Source of the DNA: Spisula solida | Lineage: Eukaryota; Mollusca; Bivalvia; Venerida; Mactridae | Direction: 5' to 3' | DNA: 64,000 bases | NCBI GenBank assembly: GCA_947247005.1 | Contig: OX365944.1 | Span: forward strand, 17,893,501 to 17,957,500 | Part shown: positions 43,626-57,246 of the stretch, piece after piece | Numbering within the stretch: the first letter of the stretch is position 1 | Layout: every line of letters starts with the position of its first letter | Notes under the pieces: generated by a model | Seen by the model: the letters and a program-made list of their open reading frames with translations, nothing else | The model's database searches: none | Told to the model about the DNA's origin: nothing | Program-made: the position numbers and the translations under genes

Positions 43626-46600
43626 AGGGCGGAGCGAGCGAAGCTCAAATAAGTTCGATCCGTTTTATTAGGGCAATGCGTTGTTTTATTTGCGCTGGGC
43701 ACAACCCCATTTTCTGATAAATTTGCACTGTATAATTGCATAACAACAACTATTCCGGAGTAGCCCGATATATTGTCCGATGGCCAGTGTATTAATGAGG
43801 TAGTCATATTAAAGACATTAGTAATGTTATGAAGCCAAACACACACAGGATTCGTATTACAAGATCCCAACGTTACAATTCAATATGCAACACATCAAGT
43901 ATGTATACATACGAATTACATTATTATACAACACCGTAAATATAAGAAGGATATCGATTGTATCTGGCAATAGTGTGATGCACGGTTTTCCGGCATTCAC
44001 TGTCGTTGGAATAAGGTAGAACAAACGACTGTTCGGTACAAAATCTGACTTAGCGGCTACAGAAGAGATTGGTCTATCAACACTTTTATCACCTTCTTAA
44101 GACTTATTAACATGTACATCGGCCTATACGTTTGCACAAAAATAAACTCACTTATGCACGGCACAACAATAGTCTTGAATATTCCAATGCTTCGAATCAT
44201 GAACTGCGATCTTGTTTACCATAGAACTGTTTATGTCAGCGGTGATGGAATCCAGTGATTGATTCATGGTTATCAAATTAAGTGTATCTGGCAAACATCA
44301 CGCTTGTCAACAACACAAATTGTCTTCTTAAAAAATGGTAAAGAACGTAAAGTTCTGTGAGAGCAAAATCCTCTGAATTGATGACTTCTTGTCTGGCTGA
44401 TGTTTCCCGGTGAGATGAGAGGGCCACTTCGATATCCAGCGACATTTGCAAGGCACACAATGTGACTTGACCGTTGATGAACGTTAGTTAATATAGATAA
44501 GTTAAATTAATAGTAAATTTAATCTATTGCAACGGGTCAAATGACAGTGTAGTTGTCAAGGGTCGCACTGTGTGATAAAAACTGTCGGGGAGAGGTTGTA
44601 CTGCTGGTATGCATTGCAGGTACGAAAGGTGTCCAAATAATGCGCGACAAATGCTCTGAAATTTTAATGATCAATATTGGCAAATTGTTAAGCTCTTTCA
44701 GACTTATAAACATTTGTTAGGCTAATGAGTTAAGACGACTGTCATGGTACTGTTTCCTCATTCTTAAGTTTTTTTGTATAATGCATACAGTCAAAGAATT
44801 GTAGGGTTACCATCGGGTTAAAGATATATCTCGTCTTTTTATGCACAAAGCTGTTTAAAGGTTTGGTTAACATGTCATCAATAGTATAAGCTTTGCTTGG
44901 AAATCAAATATATTGTATTCTACAAACATGTATATGTATTCCGAGTATTTTATCGGCTGCAACACAGTCAGCTAATAGTTTCGCGTATTATAAGCATGTA
45001 ACGCGTTAACAAAACTCTGAGCAAGAAGTCCAAGTAAAATATTGTAGGAAATCTCGCATCACTATGTCTACACGGACCTAAAGCCATAATGTACTGTAAC
45101 AGTTGCTTATCCTGCTTGGGGTTTTGGCACTGACCGTGGTCAGCATAGTTCAACGAGAAACTTTAGTCCATTCAAAATAAAATTTGACCTAGACAAAATT
45201 GCACAAGAATTTTTCTCAATACTGGACGATAGTATACGTTTATATATACCTACCATTAAAACCCGCACCTTGAAATGTGAGGGGAAAGTTGTTTAAAACA
45301 GGTTTTGATTATCGTTTTTTAACATCAGCGACGATGTCGTAAACGGTTTTCCATACTCGGTATTTTTTGATGACGTCACGGATGACATCATAATAAAATG
45401 GAAGGTATTGTTATAAACAATCGATCACCGGGTTAAAAATCAATGGATTTCTATCATAAATAAAGATTACCGGGTTCATTTGAAGTAAGTATGATGTATT
45501 TACACAAGGCATGACATTATGGGAATGTGTACATACACACACATAACAAATTAATTTGAAATTGCGTGATTTTGCGGAAAGTAGAGTCAACATAAATATT
45601 CTTTTGTTTGAGGTTTTTTTTTTGGTTGAATGGTAGATTTGTCTATATTTATCTATTTAATAGTCACGGTAATATGAAAAGAGCGATTAGACGCTTTAAA
45701 TAAAAAAAAATGGAAATTAATAAAGGTGACATGCTGAACAAAAAAAATAAGTACGGAAGCGTATTCGTGCCATCAATTTAACGTTTTTTTCACAAGTGCC
45801 GTTGTGTTTTGGAAGTTATCTCTTAAACAAGCGGTAAAACTTCAATATTTTTTCACGGCATTCTATTCCTAGCATGATATTGTGTATATACACACATTGT
45901 GAGCAAAGTCCATCGATAGGAACACTTAAATATGACCAAAAAAAATGCAGATTGGATATTCGTTTAGAACATGATAGATCTAATAAATGTACTTTATATT
46001 TCACAAAGTTTCTCTTTCATTAGGTCTCATTATATTTTTTTCTATACTTATACAGGAACCCAGGAACACAGTAGACAGTATACGTTATATGAATTCAATT
46101 ACAGTGTAGCAATACCACGTGACTTTTGACTACAGTTACAAGAAGAAATTTGTTAACATTGGAAAATAAAAAAGCCATAAGTATTTTATTTCTTTATTGA
46201 TTTCTATGAAATATACGCCATGCTACGGGGATAATTATTTGCTTTCCGTAAAATATATATTCTTTGTCCGCGGCTCGTGTAGGTTTCACAGAGGAATGGA
46301 AAAATCGGTAAAACTTCTGAAAAAGATCTTATATTTCACGGAAAGTAATACTAGTGAAATTCATGTATATAAATAATAACACTAACTACAATTTAAGACA
46401 CAAACGGGTGTTTATTGAATAAATTAAACATGCTAGTAATTAGCTTTTTCATGAAATTTGCAAATAATCTACTCATCTTTCCAAAGTAAGCATGACTTTC
46501 GGTTTGAATTCTACTACACTCATTAAAAGTTATAAGTACACCAACACAGTAAAAAGCGATACATGTATATGCAAATAGTGAATAGTGAACGGCTCTAGCT

Positions 46601-46759
46601 TCAATTATTACACAATATAGAACTACAAAACGTAGGATATTATGTTTGTTTTAAAATTATTTTGTTTAAACATCTTAGGAACTGTTAGTAGTTGTTTCGT
46701 ATCGTAGATGTGGGGTTTATTACTTAGGAAATGCATGTCGATCGGTCGGTTGGTAGAGT
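43626..46759. other. Unassigned sequence
   Basis: About 3.1 kb without a supportable gene or repeat. Several short minus-strand frames (43613, 44273, 44968, 45816) have no splice context or known motif. Confidence 0.4.
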
Positions 46760-47105
46760 AAATGTTTTCCGATCAATGACTTTAGAACGGTCGGACCTAG
46801 AACCCACAAACTTTCCGTGGATATTGTTCGTCTTCAGTAGATGACTCCATTGATTTTGAGGTGGCTACGGTTCAAAGGTCAAAATTACCACGACCTTCTA
46901 ATACACAATGGTTTCTAATCCACAAGGTAGGAACGTTGGGTCATAGGGTCGTAAAAATTTTACAGACAGGTAGCTGATCACCAGCAAAAGACTTCTACAA
47001 ATTTGTAGGTCAATATGCCAAAGGTCAATGTCGGGAATGCCTTAAGTATACATGACTATTCGTTGCCATAAAACATGCATGTTTTACAAACATCTCTTGT
47101 TTTTC
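46760..47105 (+). repeat. Eroded HINE-like repeat
   Basis: Phrases such as 'agaacggtcggacctagaac' and 'ggttcaaaggtcaaaattac', and an end 'acaaacatctcttgttttt', resemble the ends and cores of the other HINE families. No hairpin remains. Confidence 0.35.
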
Positions 47106-48879
47106 TGTAATCAGAGTTCTTCAGATTTTATGTTTTTTAGGGTTTTGGTATTGCTGGACAATGTATAGTCAACAATTCAAGACATTATACAATACACCGT
47201 GTTGTGCACGTGCATTTTTCTGAATTTGGAGGGTTCACGACTCACTGCCTACTCCAAGTCAAATACAAATATCCAATTATCGGATATTGTTTTTATACTA
47301 CTTGCACGAACACATGAAAAAAAAGAACAATCTATCATGTATAATAAAAAAGATACAAGCGTAACAAGTTGGTGTACTTATAGCTTTTAATGAGTGTATA
47401 TAGGTAATGTACAAACCATTTAATGTAGTATGTAAACTTGAAATTCGAAAGTCAGATTAACATACATCGTAACATGCATACTGAATGTAACAGTCCCATT
47501 TCTATTGTAGATTGATGAATTATGTGTGATTTGTAAAAAGACACTCTCTGAACAGACAGTTGTAAAGTTGAGGAAGAAGGAGAGGGACAGTGTGAACAGG
47601 GCACGTGAAATACGGGGATCAGATACTAAAACAGATGAGGGACAGATGACGCATAAAGAGTGTTTCAAAACTTATACAAACGAACGCAATTAAACGTGTA
47701 AACAGTTTAAACAACAATGATTGTGCAAAATTTGTGAAGCTTAGACAGCCATTACTCTGTGGGATTTCTAACATTGCCTGGAATAACCATTTTATACGGT
47801 GTACCTAACAGTGATCGGAAAATTCATTATTTGCTTCTTATGGTATCTAACTAACATCACTAGCTCGGTATTATATTCCATTCAGTGCTCAGTACAGTAC
47901 CTAACACGCATTGTCTCGGTTGTGGCCTTTTTGTGGGTTACTTAAATTGCCATGCTTAGTGATTACTTAATACACCTCCTCGATGCACCCTGTCCGGGTT
48001 CCACTAGGCACCGAACACTTATTGCCACACCCATTACTGTCTATGTAGGGTAGCTAGGCTAACATTCATAGGAACAACCATTCATTATTTCATGCGGTAT
48101 ATGTCACTCCTTGGCACAGCGGTCGGGTTCGATTTGGTTAAGGCAATTGCATAATTCAGCCATATCTATGGATACCTAGTATTGGACCATGTGATAGTTA
48201 ACACTGTCGTATACAGATATTCCTGGCAATATGGAGATATCTTACACTGTTCAACATTGCCATCTATGTGTCCTTGTAGAACCTAATGCAGTCAGATGCA
48301 GTTATTGGGGAACCTACCACTACCTACTAAAAATGCCATTTCTGACTCGTGCGAGTTACCTTACCATGTATTCCTGGCTCATTGAGTACCTATCAAGGTT
48401 GGTTACTTCAATTGTACACTCTGTATCATAGGCTATTGTCAAGAAAAGCCATTCTGCGCTCTTATGATTCAGGACACAACTATTCATTGTGCCGTACCGA
48501 CCTCCAGCACACAAAAACTTCCACCAGGGCATTGAATAGCATACACATTAATACAAAATGAACGCATGCCCCTTTCAGAATTTAGGAGGGTAATGCCGCC
48601 TCGATGCATTTGATTGCTCTTTTACATGTTTCACTTAAATAATACAATGTAAACTAAGGATAAGCAGTATGGTGTTTTGAGTATGCTTAGATCAATTGCA
48701 AGTTTGTTGTATTCATAGTTGGAATAATGTAACATGTAATAAAAAATTTAGTCGTGGTAAATATTGAAACACATACAATATTGTTAGCAATTCTGCAAGA
48801 ACTTTTGACTTTAAATTGTGTATTTACTGCTCTTGCCTAACAATGTACTCCATGTCTTGTTTAAGTACCTCAAGCGGGG
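47106..48879. other. Unassigned, weakly repetitive sequence
   Basis: Between 47770 and 48400, phrases like 'gaacaaccattcattatttc' and 'ggtatctaacta' recur loosely with no clear period. No gene is supported; the open frames at 47420-47668 and 48231-48561 have no domain. Confidence 0.3.
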
Positions 48880-49640
48880 CCTCATGTACATATTTAAAAC
48901 TATTAAAATGTGAAATAGCTCAAATGTCAACATTTAACACAGTATGAACTTGGGTTACCGAGTTCCTTCGATTAAAACTTACAAATACATTTAAAGAATA
49001 CTTCTCTACTAATGGATTTCATTTTATTTTTCCCTTTTTAATTACCCCTATTACAGCCTCAATTTTATTTAATTCGAACAAGCATTAAAATATTTGATGT
49101 ATATTCATGCTACTCAGATCAGTATTTATAGTACTTATTAAAGTTATATAGCTATTTCTTGTAATTGTACATTACCTTAATGATTTGACGTATTTTCTAT
49201 TGTACCTTATAACAGGAATAAGCTTTGGGTTTTACCCCTATTGGGGCCTCATTTTTACATTGAACTCTTACTTAAGTATCTATCTGTTGAATTTGCACAT
49301 TAAACAAATATAAATCACAGCTACAGATCGTTTGTTATACATTTCAGGTACCATTTATGTGTCTTACCGATAGAACCGTGAAAACGCCTACTTTATCTAC
49401 TTTTTCATGATTGAGTATATCCAAATTAGGGCCTCAATTGACTGATAAGTAGTGCTTTTAAATGATTTAAATTATGTAAAAAACATTGTAAGATCATCTG
49501 AAATGCATTTTATAATTGTCTTGTTAAGCCATATGGAATACTGGAATAAGTATACAAACCTGTTTTTATTTTATTATATTTTTCTCAAAATACCCTTTTC
49601 GGGCCTCCTTTTGGTAACAATACGTCTATAATAGTATAAT
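48880..49640. repeat. Degenerate array, period about 175-187 bp
   Basis: A '(c/t)cctattggggcctca'-like box recurs at about 48888, 49062, 49244, 49431 and 49605. Between boxes the units are poorly alike, so this is a very old satellite-like array or constrained spacing. Confidence 0.45.
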
Positions 49641-51146
49641 GTATTATATAATTTGTTAGACATATAATTTGTTAATACATTCTAGTATAAAATTACATAT
49701 TTTGAGCTCTTTACGCTCAATAATTGCCTATATAATGGCCAATACATAGCAATATAATGAAACGGCGGCCATCTTGGCGGCCATCTTGATTTGGTCACTT
49801 TCCCCCCATTTCCATGATTGCGAGTTTTAACACGTGTTAGTACATACATGTCTGGTACTTTTGCCACCAGTAACAAAACTTTTGCAATTTTGTCTACCTT
49901 ACCCCATATTTGTATCTAGATACAATGGCCTACTTCTAAACATTCATTGGTTAAGCTATTGTCGAATCAACTCTAGATCGCTTATATGCGCAATCGTTAA
50001 GGTATAAGAGATAATCGGCCCTTAGTAGTTCACGACAAAACCCGACCGATATTTATAATGTATTTAACCAAGCCAATGTCTTATCATAACATTAATCATA
50101 TGTGTATGTTACAGTGTATTTATGTCTTCCCATTTCTATATACGTTATGTCATTTCTCACAGATGACAGTTTCATCTATACCTATTTGAACTAACGGATA
50201 TTGAAATACAAAGCCAGACAACTTTTTTCTCATTTGCGCTCTCAAACGGCTTCTGTAGTTCAGAAATTAGCTTCAACGGAGGATTGACATCATATAGGGT
50301 TTCTGAAAATTTGATTCGTATTTGACATAATGTTGACAGTTCAGATCCTTTGCCACGTTATTAGACGGTAGTTGTCTAGGTAGAGACGGGACTAGATCTA
50401 TTTATTGCTTGTGCTAAATCCACATCAGTTAAGTATATTTTAGTCATAGGAAAGTTCAATGCAGTAGCTGCGTAGTTCATATTGTATAAACGAAAATCTT
50501 TTATACAAACGTTGACATTCAGTTTCAGGGCAAGGTTTAAGACAATGGCTGCCGTATCTGTCCGGCATTATATAATTTTTGACAAACATTATACAATTCC
50601 TTGGAAGTCATTTGCCTATTTAAAATGCGTTTATATAAGAATAAATCGATGTTAATGATTCATCTATGTATCTATAACGTATTGCAGAGAAAGTACTGTT
50701 AAAATGACATATTAAGGTATGCTTCGATCAACTTGGAAGAAAATGAAGAGAACGAATTATTGGACATATGGAAACAATGAACTGGAAAGTTGTAAACTAA
50801 ATACTCAACTTTTAAGGGTTTTTGCGTTCTGCGAACATCACAAGGATGTGTTTATAAAACATTGTCGTACATTATAGGATAATGTTTCAAACGAAATGGC
50901 TTCACGTGTATAGTATTTGTTGTTGATAGTAAAAAGAGATCATGAAATTGATGCACATAAGTGATCAATGCCGCTCATAATAGAATATGCATATAATTAT
51001 ATGTTTTAAGTAATTTTGTCTGCTTGTGAGTCTCTGAATGTACATGATTAATGGATGTAACATAACAATGGATGACCACTAAATGTTAATCACATGACTT
51101 TAATATCCATAAAACATCATTGGTTCGTAGTATTACCGCACGAAAC
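49641..51146. other. Unassigned sequence
   Basis: Contains 'ggcggccatcttggcggcca' near 49764 and otherwise no signal. Confidence 0.4.
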
Positions 51147-51343
51147 CACAGGTAACTGTATCATTAACAAAGAGTAATAAAAATCAGCATTTTTGTATAA
51201 AACAAACTGCACCTCAGTGACTGTGTGGTCAATTTCCAGTGTTATGAACCTTTCTAAGATATTAAAAATTTACTTTTCGGTCCTTTCTAAGAGCACATAC
51301 ATTTTGTAAAAGAAACTCTTTATCTATGATACAGTTACCTGTG
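51147..51343. mobile_element. MITE with 28-bp inverted repeats
   Basis: CACAGGTAACTGTATCAT with 'AACAAAGAGT' at the left pairs with 'actctttatct' and 'ATGATACAGTTACCTGTG' at the right; 197 bp, no open frame. A single related end lies in lectin intron 5 at 26658. Confidence 0.7.
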
Positions 51344-51894
51344 CACGAAACACCTAGTGACAGGCTACTAATCGGCTAATGGAATACATGTACGTGTAGC
51401 AGTGTTTATAGGGTTATTTACTAGAACTAGTTTGAATGTGGGACAATCTCTCGTAGCCAAAATTTGGCGGGAAAACAAAATAAATTAGGTGCTCTTGCAG
51501 TTCAGTAAAAATCCCATATTGTTAACAAAATTCACGATCAACGCAATTCCTATACATGCATCGCATGTCATACGTTGTTCAAGGTTATCAATAAATTCGA
51601 ACATGGCATCAGATGGAGGCATTTTCTGTGAAATTGCATTTCAGAAAATGTTGTTATTGTGTTTAGAATTCCCTCACGAATTGTATAACGATGTTGGAGC
51701 AGTTTGGTTCCCACAATTAGATTCTGTTCATCCTTCGCCAGACAGCATTTTTGCAGACAAAACATATGATGCAGAAAACACTAGGTCACTGGGCTTGGTA
51801 GTTCATTTTAAATAACGTGTTTTTTATGGCCTTCGCGCACGGCCATTACTGTTATGTGCTACCTTCCACGGCCGATTATTTAAGTCTCCTACAG
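51344..51894. other. Unassigned sequence with an anonymous open frame
   Basis: A 72-codon ATG frame at 51600-51815 has no recognisable domain or flanking splice signals. Confidence 0.3.
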
Positions 51895-52165
51895 GCTCCC
51901 AACCGGAGGGGACTATAGGTTTGCCCTACGTTCGTCCGTAAAAAATCTGGATCCGGTCGTACCTCAAACTAAATCAAAGCTAGGTTTATGAAACCTGATA
52001 TGTGGATAGGGGCCAATTAGGAGATTATCCACGTCTAATTATATTTTGATTTTGACCAAACATGTGGTTGCAATGGCAACAGAAACAACATTGGAAATGA
52101 TTTAAAGAGCCATGGCTTCAATCCGGTAGGGGAACTCTGTATTGTTTGCAATTCTTAATGACTTG
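51895..52165 (-). mobile_element. HINE-like element, family A, copy 4
   Basis: The left end 'ccaaccggaggggactatag' carries only half of the hairpin and a weak GTTCGTCCGT tract. The right end is 'caatccggtaggggaact' plus 'gtttgcaattcttaatgac'. It is more diverged than the 57-kb copy. Confidence 0.75.
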
Positions 52166-52454
52166 TTTTCTGATATCCCTGTCTTGTTCGATGTATGTAT
52201 GGATTTCTTTTATAATAACATTAATATATAGATCGGTCTAGTGTTCCAATATGACATTTTGTACGATGTCTACTATCTAATTGATCAATTTCAGCCACTC
52301 CATAACGAGGTTAGCCATAACACGTGATTGTTATATCAGTGTTATGATTTCACTGCACTTGTCGGCTTTAAAAACGCAACACGTCTGATTTCAAGAGCAT
52401 TTGTGTATTTACTAACATTTTTAAACGAAAGTGTGTGTGTGCGCGCACCGGCTG

Positions 52455-53015
52455 TAACCCAAGCGTTTAAACTCGATGTTCTATCCATCTTAATTCACTA
52501 CAGCAGTGCATTGAACCATGGAACGGCAAAGAATAAAAATGTACGAATAATTGATAGGTTGGAGCTAATTGTTTTTATTTATGGTCAATTTGAATGTTCG
52601 ATCGATCGACAAGTTAAAAGAAAGCAAAGTAAGGCAGTTTAAATTAAAACAAACAAATGCTTAGTGGCTCAGTTCCGGTTTATCGTATATAACTTCAAAT
52701 TTTATAGTCAATGGGTAGTAATTCTGGTTACAGATTGAGATAAGAAAAATCTACTTTTCGCAACCAAAATTAAGCGTTTTCCCTTATTTTGCTTTATTTC
52801 TGTCTCCATGATAAGCATGGCCACTTGTTCACTAACTTCATCTGAAAAACAAATAAATATCAGCTTCTGCATTAAGAATCTGACACACTCAGACGGACGC
52901 ACGGCACAAATGTTGCCACATTTACTTTTGTTTATGTCTTCATGAATTTATTGTGGTTATATGGAAATCAGTTTGATTGTCATGCCACATATCTAAGCTA
53001 CATACGAAATTTGCC
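52455..53015 (+). repeat. Partner of the lectin intron 3 duplication
   Basis: Shares six ordered blocks with 23513-24730, among them 'aactcgatgttctatccatc' and 'tatttctgtctccatgataa'. It lacks the foldback and about 700 bp present in the intron copy. The 104-codon frame across it is incidental. Confidence 0.7.
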
Positions 53016-54388
53016 GATCTAAAGGTAAATATATACATTGTACATGCACACACACATATGTAAGATTGGTTAAATGTAAATGTTCAATGCGTGTTCAATG
53101 CCGCTAAGTGTACGTATACATGTATAGATAAATTTTCAACTCGGGTAGCTAAACAGGGGGATTTACTGTTCAAACTCTATTATTTAAGTACACAAACATG
53201 CATAACCTAAATATACACCTATATAGTACTTCGGATACTTTAACAATATTATTATACCAATCATGTTTGAATTGTTTATTACATTTTCCTAACGATCGTC
53301 GTAACCTTATTCTCAACACTGATTTGACAGATTACATCAGCCGTTCTGTTATTTCGAGTTTTTTTGTTATCACATTACATTTCCTGGTTTAATAATATCC
53401 CCATAGACTGGTTTAATTCATTATGTAGATTTCTGACATGCGGAAGGCATGTGTTGCACATCAGCATGGCGCTTTACACACGGATATTTAAATACTAAAC
53501 ATTTACTGATAATTCTACAGTATAACTGAAACACTACCATATCACCTTCATACATATGTTCCTCGAAATGTTTCGTAAAAGGAATTTTGCTGATTATCTT
53601 AGTAGTAAATCAACTAAAAGAGCTAAAATGAATACATTATCACATCTTAGATAGATGAATGCAACTAGATTGCACATAAATACAAACACAATCTCAGTAA
53701 CATCTACAGGGGCTTCTATTCAATTTTGTTCGTATACTGTTCTTTTGTTTGCCTTTTGCGCTTAATCCTCCCGTCCTGTTCTTTATCATCATTTTGCTTA
53801 CAACCATAATTATCCAGCTGATAGGTTATATATATGTGATTTGCTCATTTTTAATTTTAAACTTTTGTCTTCGTGATTTGTGTACTGGTAAACCCTATTT
53901 CTGTTGAATGATGCCTTCCCTGTCCGATATGTTAATGAGAACTAGCGTCAAAATGAATTTCAATTTTAGCTCACCCAATTGAAAAGAGTACTTGCTTATC
54001 AGCGTTTAAATCTAGTTTTAATTCTTAGAGTCAGCAGATTATTTCTTCAGTATAATTGGGTAGGGTCTTGTCCATAGACTAGTTGGTTCTTCAAAATATA
54101 CATGTAATACGACGTCACTATTTAAGTTCATTTAAAATTTGCACCAAAGTTTCTCGTATGACCGAACAATAAGACAATCCATTTCTTTCACATTTTCGTT
54201 TTCTCCCTCACGACGCTTCCGAATCCAATATGAAAATGGTGCTAGACACTAATTTAGACCTGACTTGTTTTGTTTTCTCACGCTATGTTTTATATTGAGC
54301 TAATAAGATGAAAAAAAAACGAATGAAAGAGATTCAATGAATATTGCTAAAAAATTGAATGATTAATGCTAACCAAACAGTTATAAAA
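53016..54388. other. Unassigned sequence
   Basis: No gene or repeat recognised; AT-rich with short chance frames. Confidence 0.4.
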
Positions 54389-54682
54389 CAAGACTGCGTT
54401 CAATAAACGCTTATGTCCCCTGTGGAAGCCTTGTCCATAAATAAGTCTAAGTCCAAAATTAGGTCAAGGTGAAGGTCAAAATGGGGTTAGGTGATACTGG
54501 CGTGTGGAGAGTGTTCATACACAACATCCATGCAAGTATGAAAGCTTTGTAGCAAGCCATATTAATGCTAGAAGAAACGGTCAATTTGGGTTAATCAGGA
54601 CGGACGGACGGACGGACGAACGGACGGACAGGTGAATCACTATAATTATGCCTCCCCATCTATCGATAGGGGGGCATAAAAA
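54389..54682 (+). mobile_element. HINE-like element, family D, copy 2
   Basis: Same ends, core and hairpin as the intron 8 copy at 30632, with one more GGAC unit in the microsatellite and only scattered base differences. Confidence 0.85.
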
Positions 54683-54699
54683 GTCATGTATAAAACATT

Positions 54700-55100
54700 C
54701 CATACATAACTCGATCAAGTTACAAATAATAAAATACGTAAACGGTTTTGTTGTAATTATATTATATTGCCTTAGTACAGTCCTTTTAGTAAGTTATTTA
54801 CGTACAACGTGTTTTATAAACAATTCCGCGAAAATCTATTCAATATTCGATAATTGATGCACTAAATAAGGATTCATGGCGGCTTAAATGTCTAGAAACG
54901 ATTTTTTGTAATGTATCTTCATTTGAAACAATCTTTTCTAGTGTATATATCTGGTTTAATTGCCATACAGTTGCCATAAACCGACATAAATGTCATTGCC
55001 TGACTTTATTCACAATACTGTAAAAAGAGATGCAAAACCATGGGTGTCTTTTTCAGTAATGTCGATTATTTGTATGGAATATTAGAAGTGTCATTATATG
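54700..55100 (+). repeat. Diverged duplicate of 62460-62880
   Basis: Shares 'aaaccgacataaatgtc', 'tgcctgactt', 'gtgtatatatc' and 'aatgtcgattatt' in order. No coding frame is conserved between the copies. Confidence 0.6.
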
Positions 55101-55889
55101 TAATACGACCATTATCCGTTGGTCAGGAAAAAAAACATTCAACCGAAACAGCAGAACACAAGGGAGGTACATATATGCACACATAACCAAATGTGCTTTA
55201 CATTTAAAAACTTAAATTATTAATAACAAAAGTCATGATCACATGGCCATCCCCCGCCGTATATGATTGCCACTTATGGGTCTAAATAGAAACAGGACTA
55301 GATATAAAAAGAAGGAAAGAGATGTTAGGGAAAATAAATACAGAGTTAATTAATGAAATGGAACCAGGCGGAGTTCAATAGAAGGGAAAATGTTTTGGAT
55401 GATCACCCCCATAATTGTAAATTGTCGAAAAATTGTAAGGACCATACTGTCAAAAATGTCTATAAAATCAACAACTTAATTTAATTTTTAAAATGAAATG
55501 ATGTCCCATGTGCCTAATAATTAATTAATAAAAACAAAATCAATCACAAACAGAATAAGCTATTTAAGATAGTTATGTTCATATAATTATATTACCAACG
55601 TAGTTTTTTCATTCTACAAAAAAAAATGTCTAAATCCTGAATAAAACTCGAATCAATGGGCATATATCACTATCAATTACCCAAACATTTTCTTTATACT
55701 GTTATGCACATACTTAGACCGAATAAAATACAGGTTCACCTTGAAATTATCAAGATATAACATTTTGTATGACCCCACCCACCATATTTCATGCTTTAAC
55801 GATGAATAAATTCCTTTATGTAAAAAAATATTGTCCACCATATAACAGTATAAATGCATGATTAGAAACAAAGTATTACATAAACACTT
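55101..55889. other. Unassigned sequence
   Basis: No recognisable gene or repeat. Confidence 0.4.
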
Positions 55890-55935
55890 AAAAACAATTG
55901 GTCCCAGTAGGGTTTGAACCCTAGACCCTAACGAA
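55890..55935 (-). repeat. tRNA-like B-box fragment
   Basis: The minus strand reads 'tagggttcaaaccctact', a T-arm and B-box, with no matching D-arm. Probably a SINE head fragment. Confidence 0.35.
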
Positions 55936-55964
55936 TTTGTCAAAAATATTTCCAAATTAAACAA

Positions 55965-56140
55965 AGGGAGATAATTTCAAAACTGGGCTATATAGAGTTA
56001 TGGTTCTTGGTCAGTTGCCATCTATTCACATACCAAGATTCAAGTACATACCTAAAATAGTTGAAGAGTTATGCTCCGGACAAGATATGGGACGGACGGA
56101 CGCATACTATTACTATATCCCTTCTGCGGGGGATAATAAG
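55965..56140 (+). mobile_element. Truncated HINE with family E core and family F hairpin
   Basis: The core phrases 'gagttatggttcttggtcag' and 'gttatgctccggacaagat' are those of family E. They are followed by GGACGGACGGAC and the hairpin TATCCC-ttctgc-GGGGGATA, which resembles the terminal hairpin at 59.7 kb. Confidence 0.65.
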
Positions 56141-57246
56141 GACAAGCCCAAACCTGGCACCCCAAAACCGTTCCTAATTTACAATTACATACAAAGGAGT
56201 TAATTTCATCTGGACCCATTTTATCGAAAAAGCTATGGGCGCTGATAAACAAGTCCAATTTATTTAATATCATTCTCTTCTTAAAACATCCGGATATTGG
56301 GATTATTTTTACGTACTTTTGAGAACATTCACTGATATAGAATACAAGTTGTAGACTAATGTAGGCTCGCAGATGTAACTTAATCCCTACATGCCGTGCA
56401 ACACATCATAAATCGCCATCTATTTTCATTATAGGAGAAGTCCAGACATGTAGGATATCATATACCACTTTAGTGTTGTGAACATATTGATATCGGAACT
56501 CTCACATATATTGTATACTCTCTGTGGAAAAAACATTATAAAGTTATCTCTGCACTGCTCCTCGTCGCGTCTCTTCTGTGACATTCTGCATCGCTTTCAC
56601 AGTGTTCGCCTTGTAATGTCTCTGGTCAAGGTAGTTAAACATATTCTTAACTCATTGCAGTTTTCATCTGATCACCGAAGTCAACTAGATTATATTTGTT
56701 ATCATAAATCAGGCTTACAAAGTGATTGGATTTCCTCTTCGGAAAACGTCACTTAATACAAACATGCATATCTTTTGTTGAAGATACTAATTGCGTCGAT
56801 ACGCCAACGCATTACTATACAAAATGTTAGATTTCTTGTTGTCTTCGCTACGAAGCGTCTTATTATGTCAAACATTTTTCATGTCAACGCCACATTTTAA
56901 CATGACAGCCTACTGCTTAACATAATTAGAAAGTGTTTAACAACATAAGGCAAGACAGCTATGGCGTTCCATTATATCATTTTAAATTATTGTAATCATA
57001 TTTGTCGACTTTAGTATTAAGACTTGTATTGGGTGATGCAGTTTGGTTAAATAATCAGGTCATATTATAAGGTCGTAAAAAGACCCACTACTATTGCAAA
57101 TCATAGACAGACTATACATTCGACAGAGTGGTCTTATAACTCTATATCGACCTTTTAAACAATAGAAAACGTCGATCAGGAAATACAGTTGAATTTGGAC
57201 ATATTAAATAATTTCAAGAGCAAGAGCAGTAGATATAGTTAAACAA
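56141..57246. other. Unassigned sequence
   Basis: No gene recognised. The 92-codon frame at 56478 lacks any domain. Confidence 0.4.

Noticed and set aside
51600..51815. 72-codon frame MASDGGIFCEIAF
   Set aside because: No domain, no splice signals and no duplicate supporting it.
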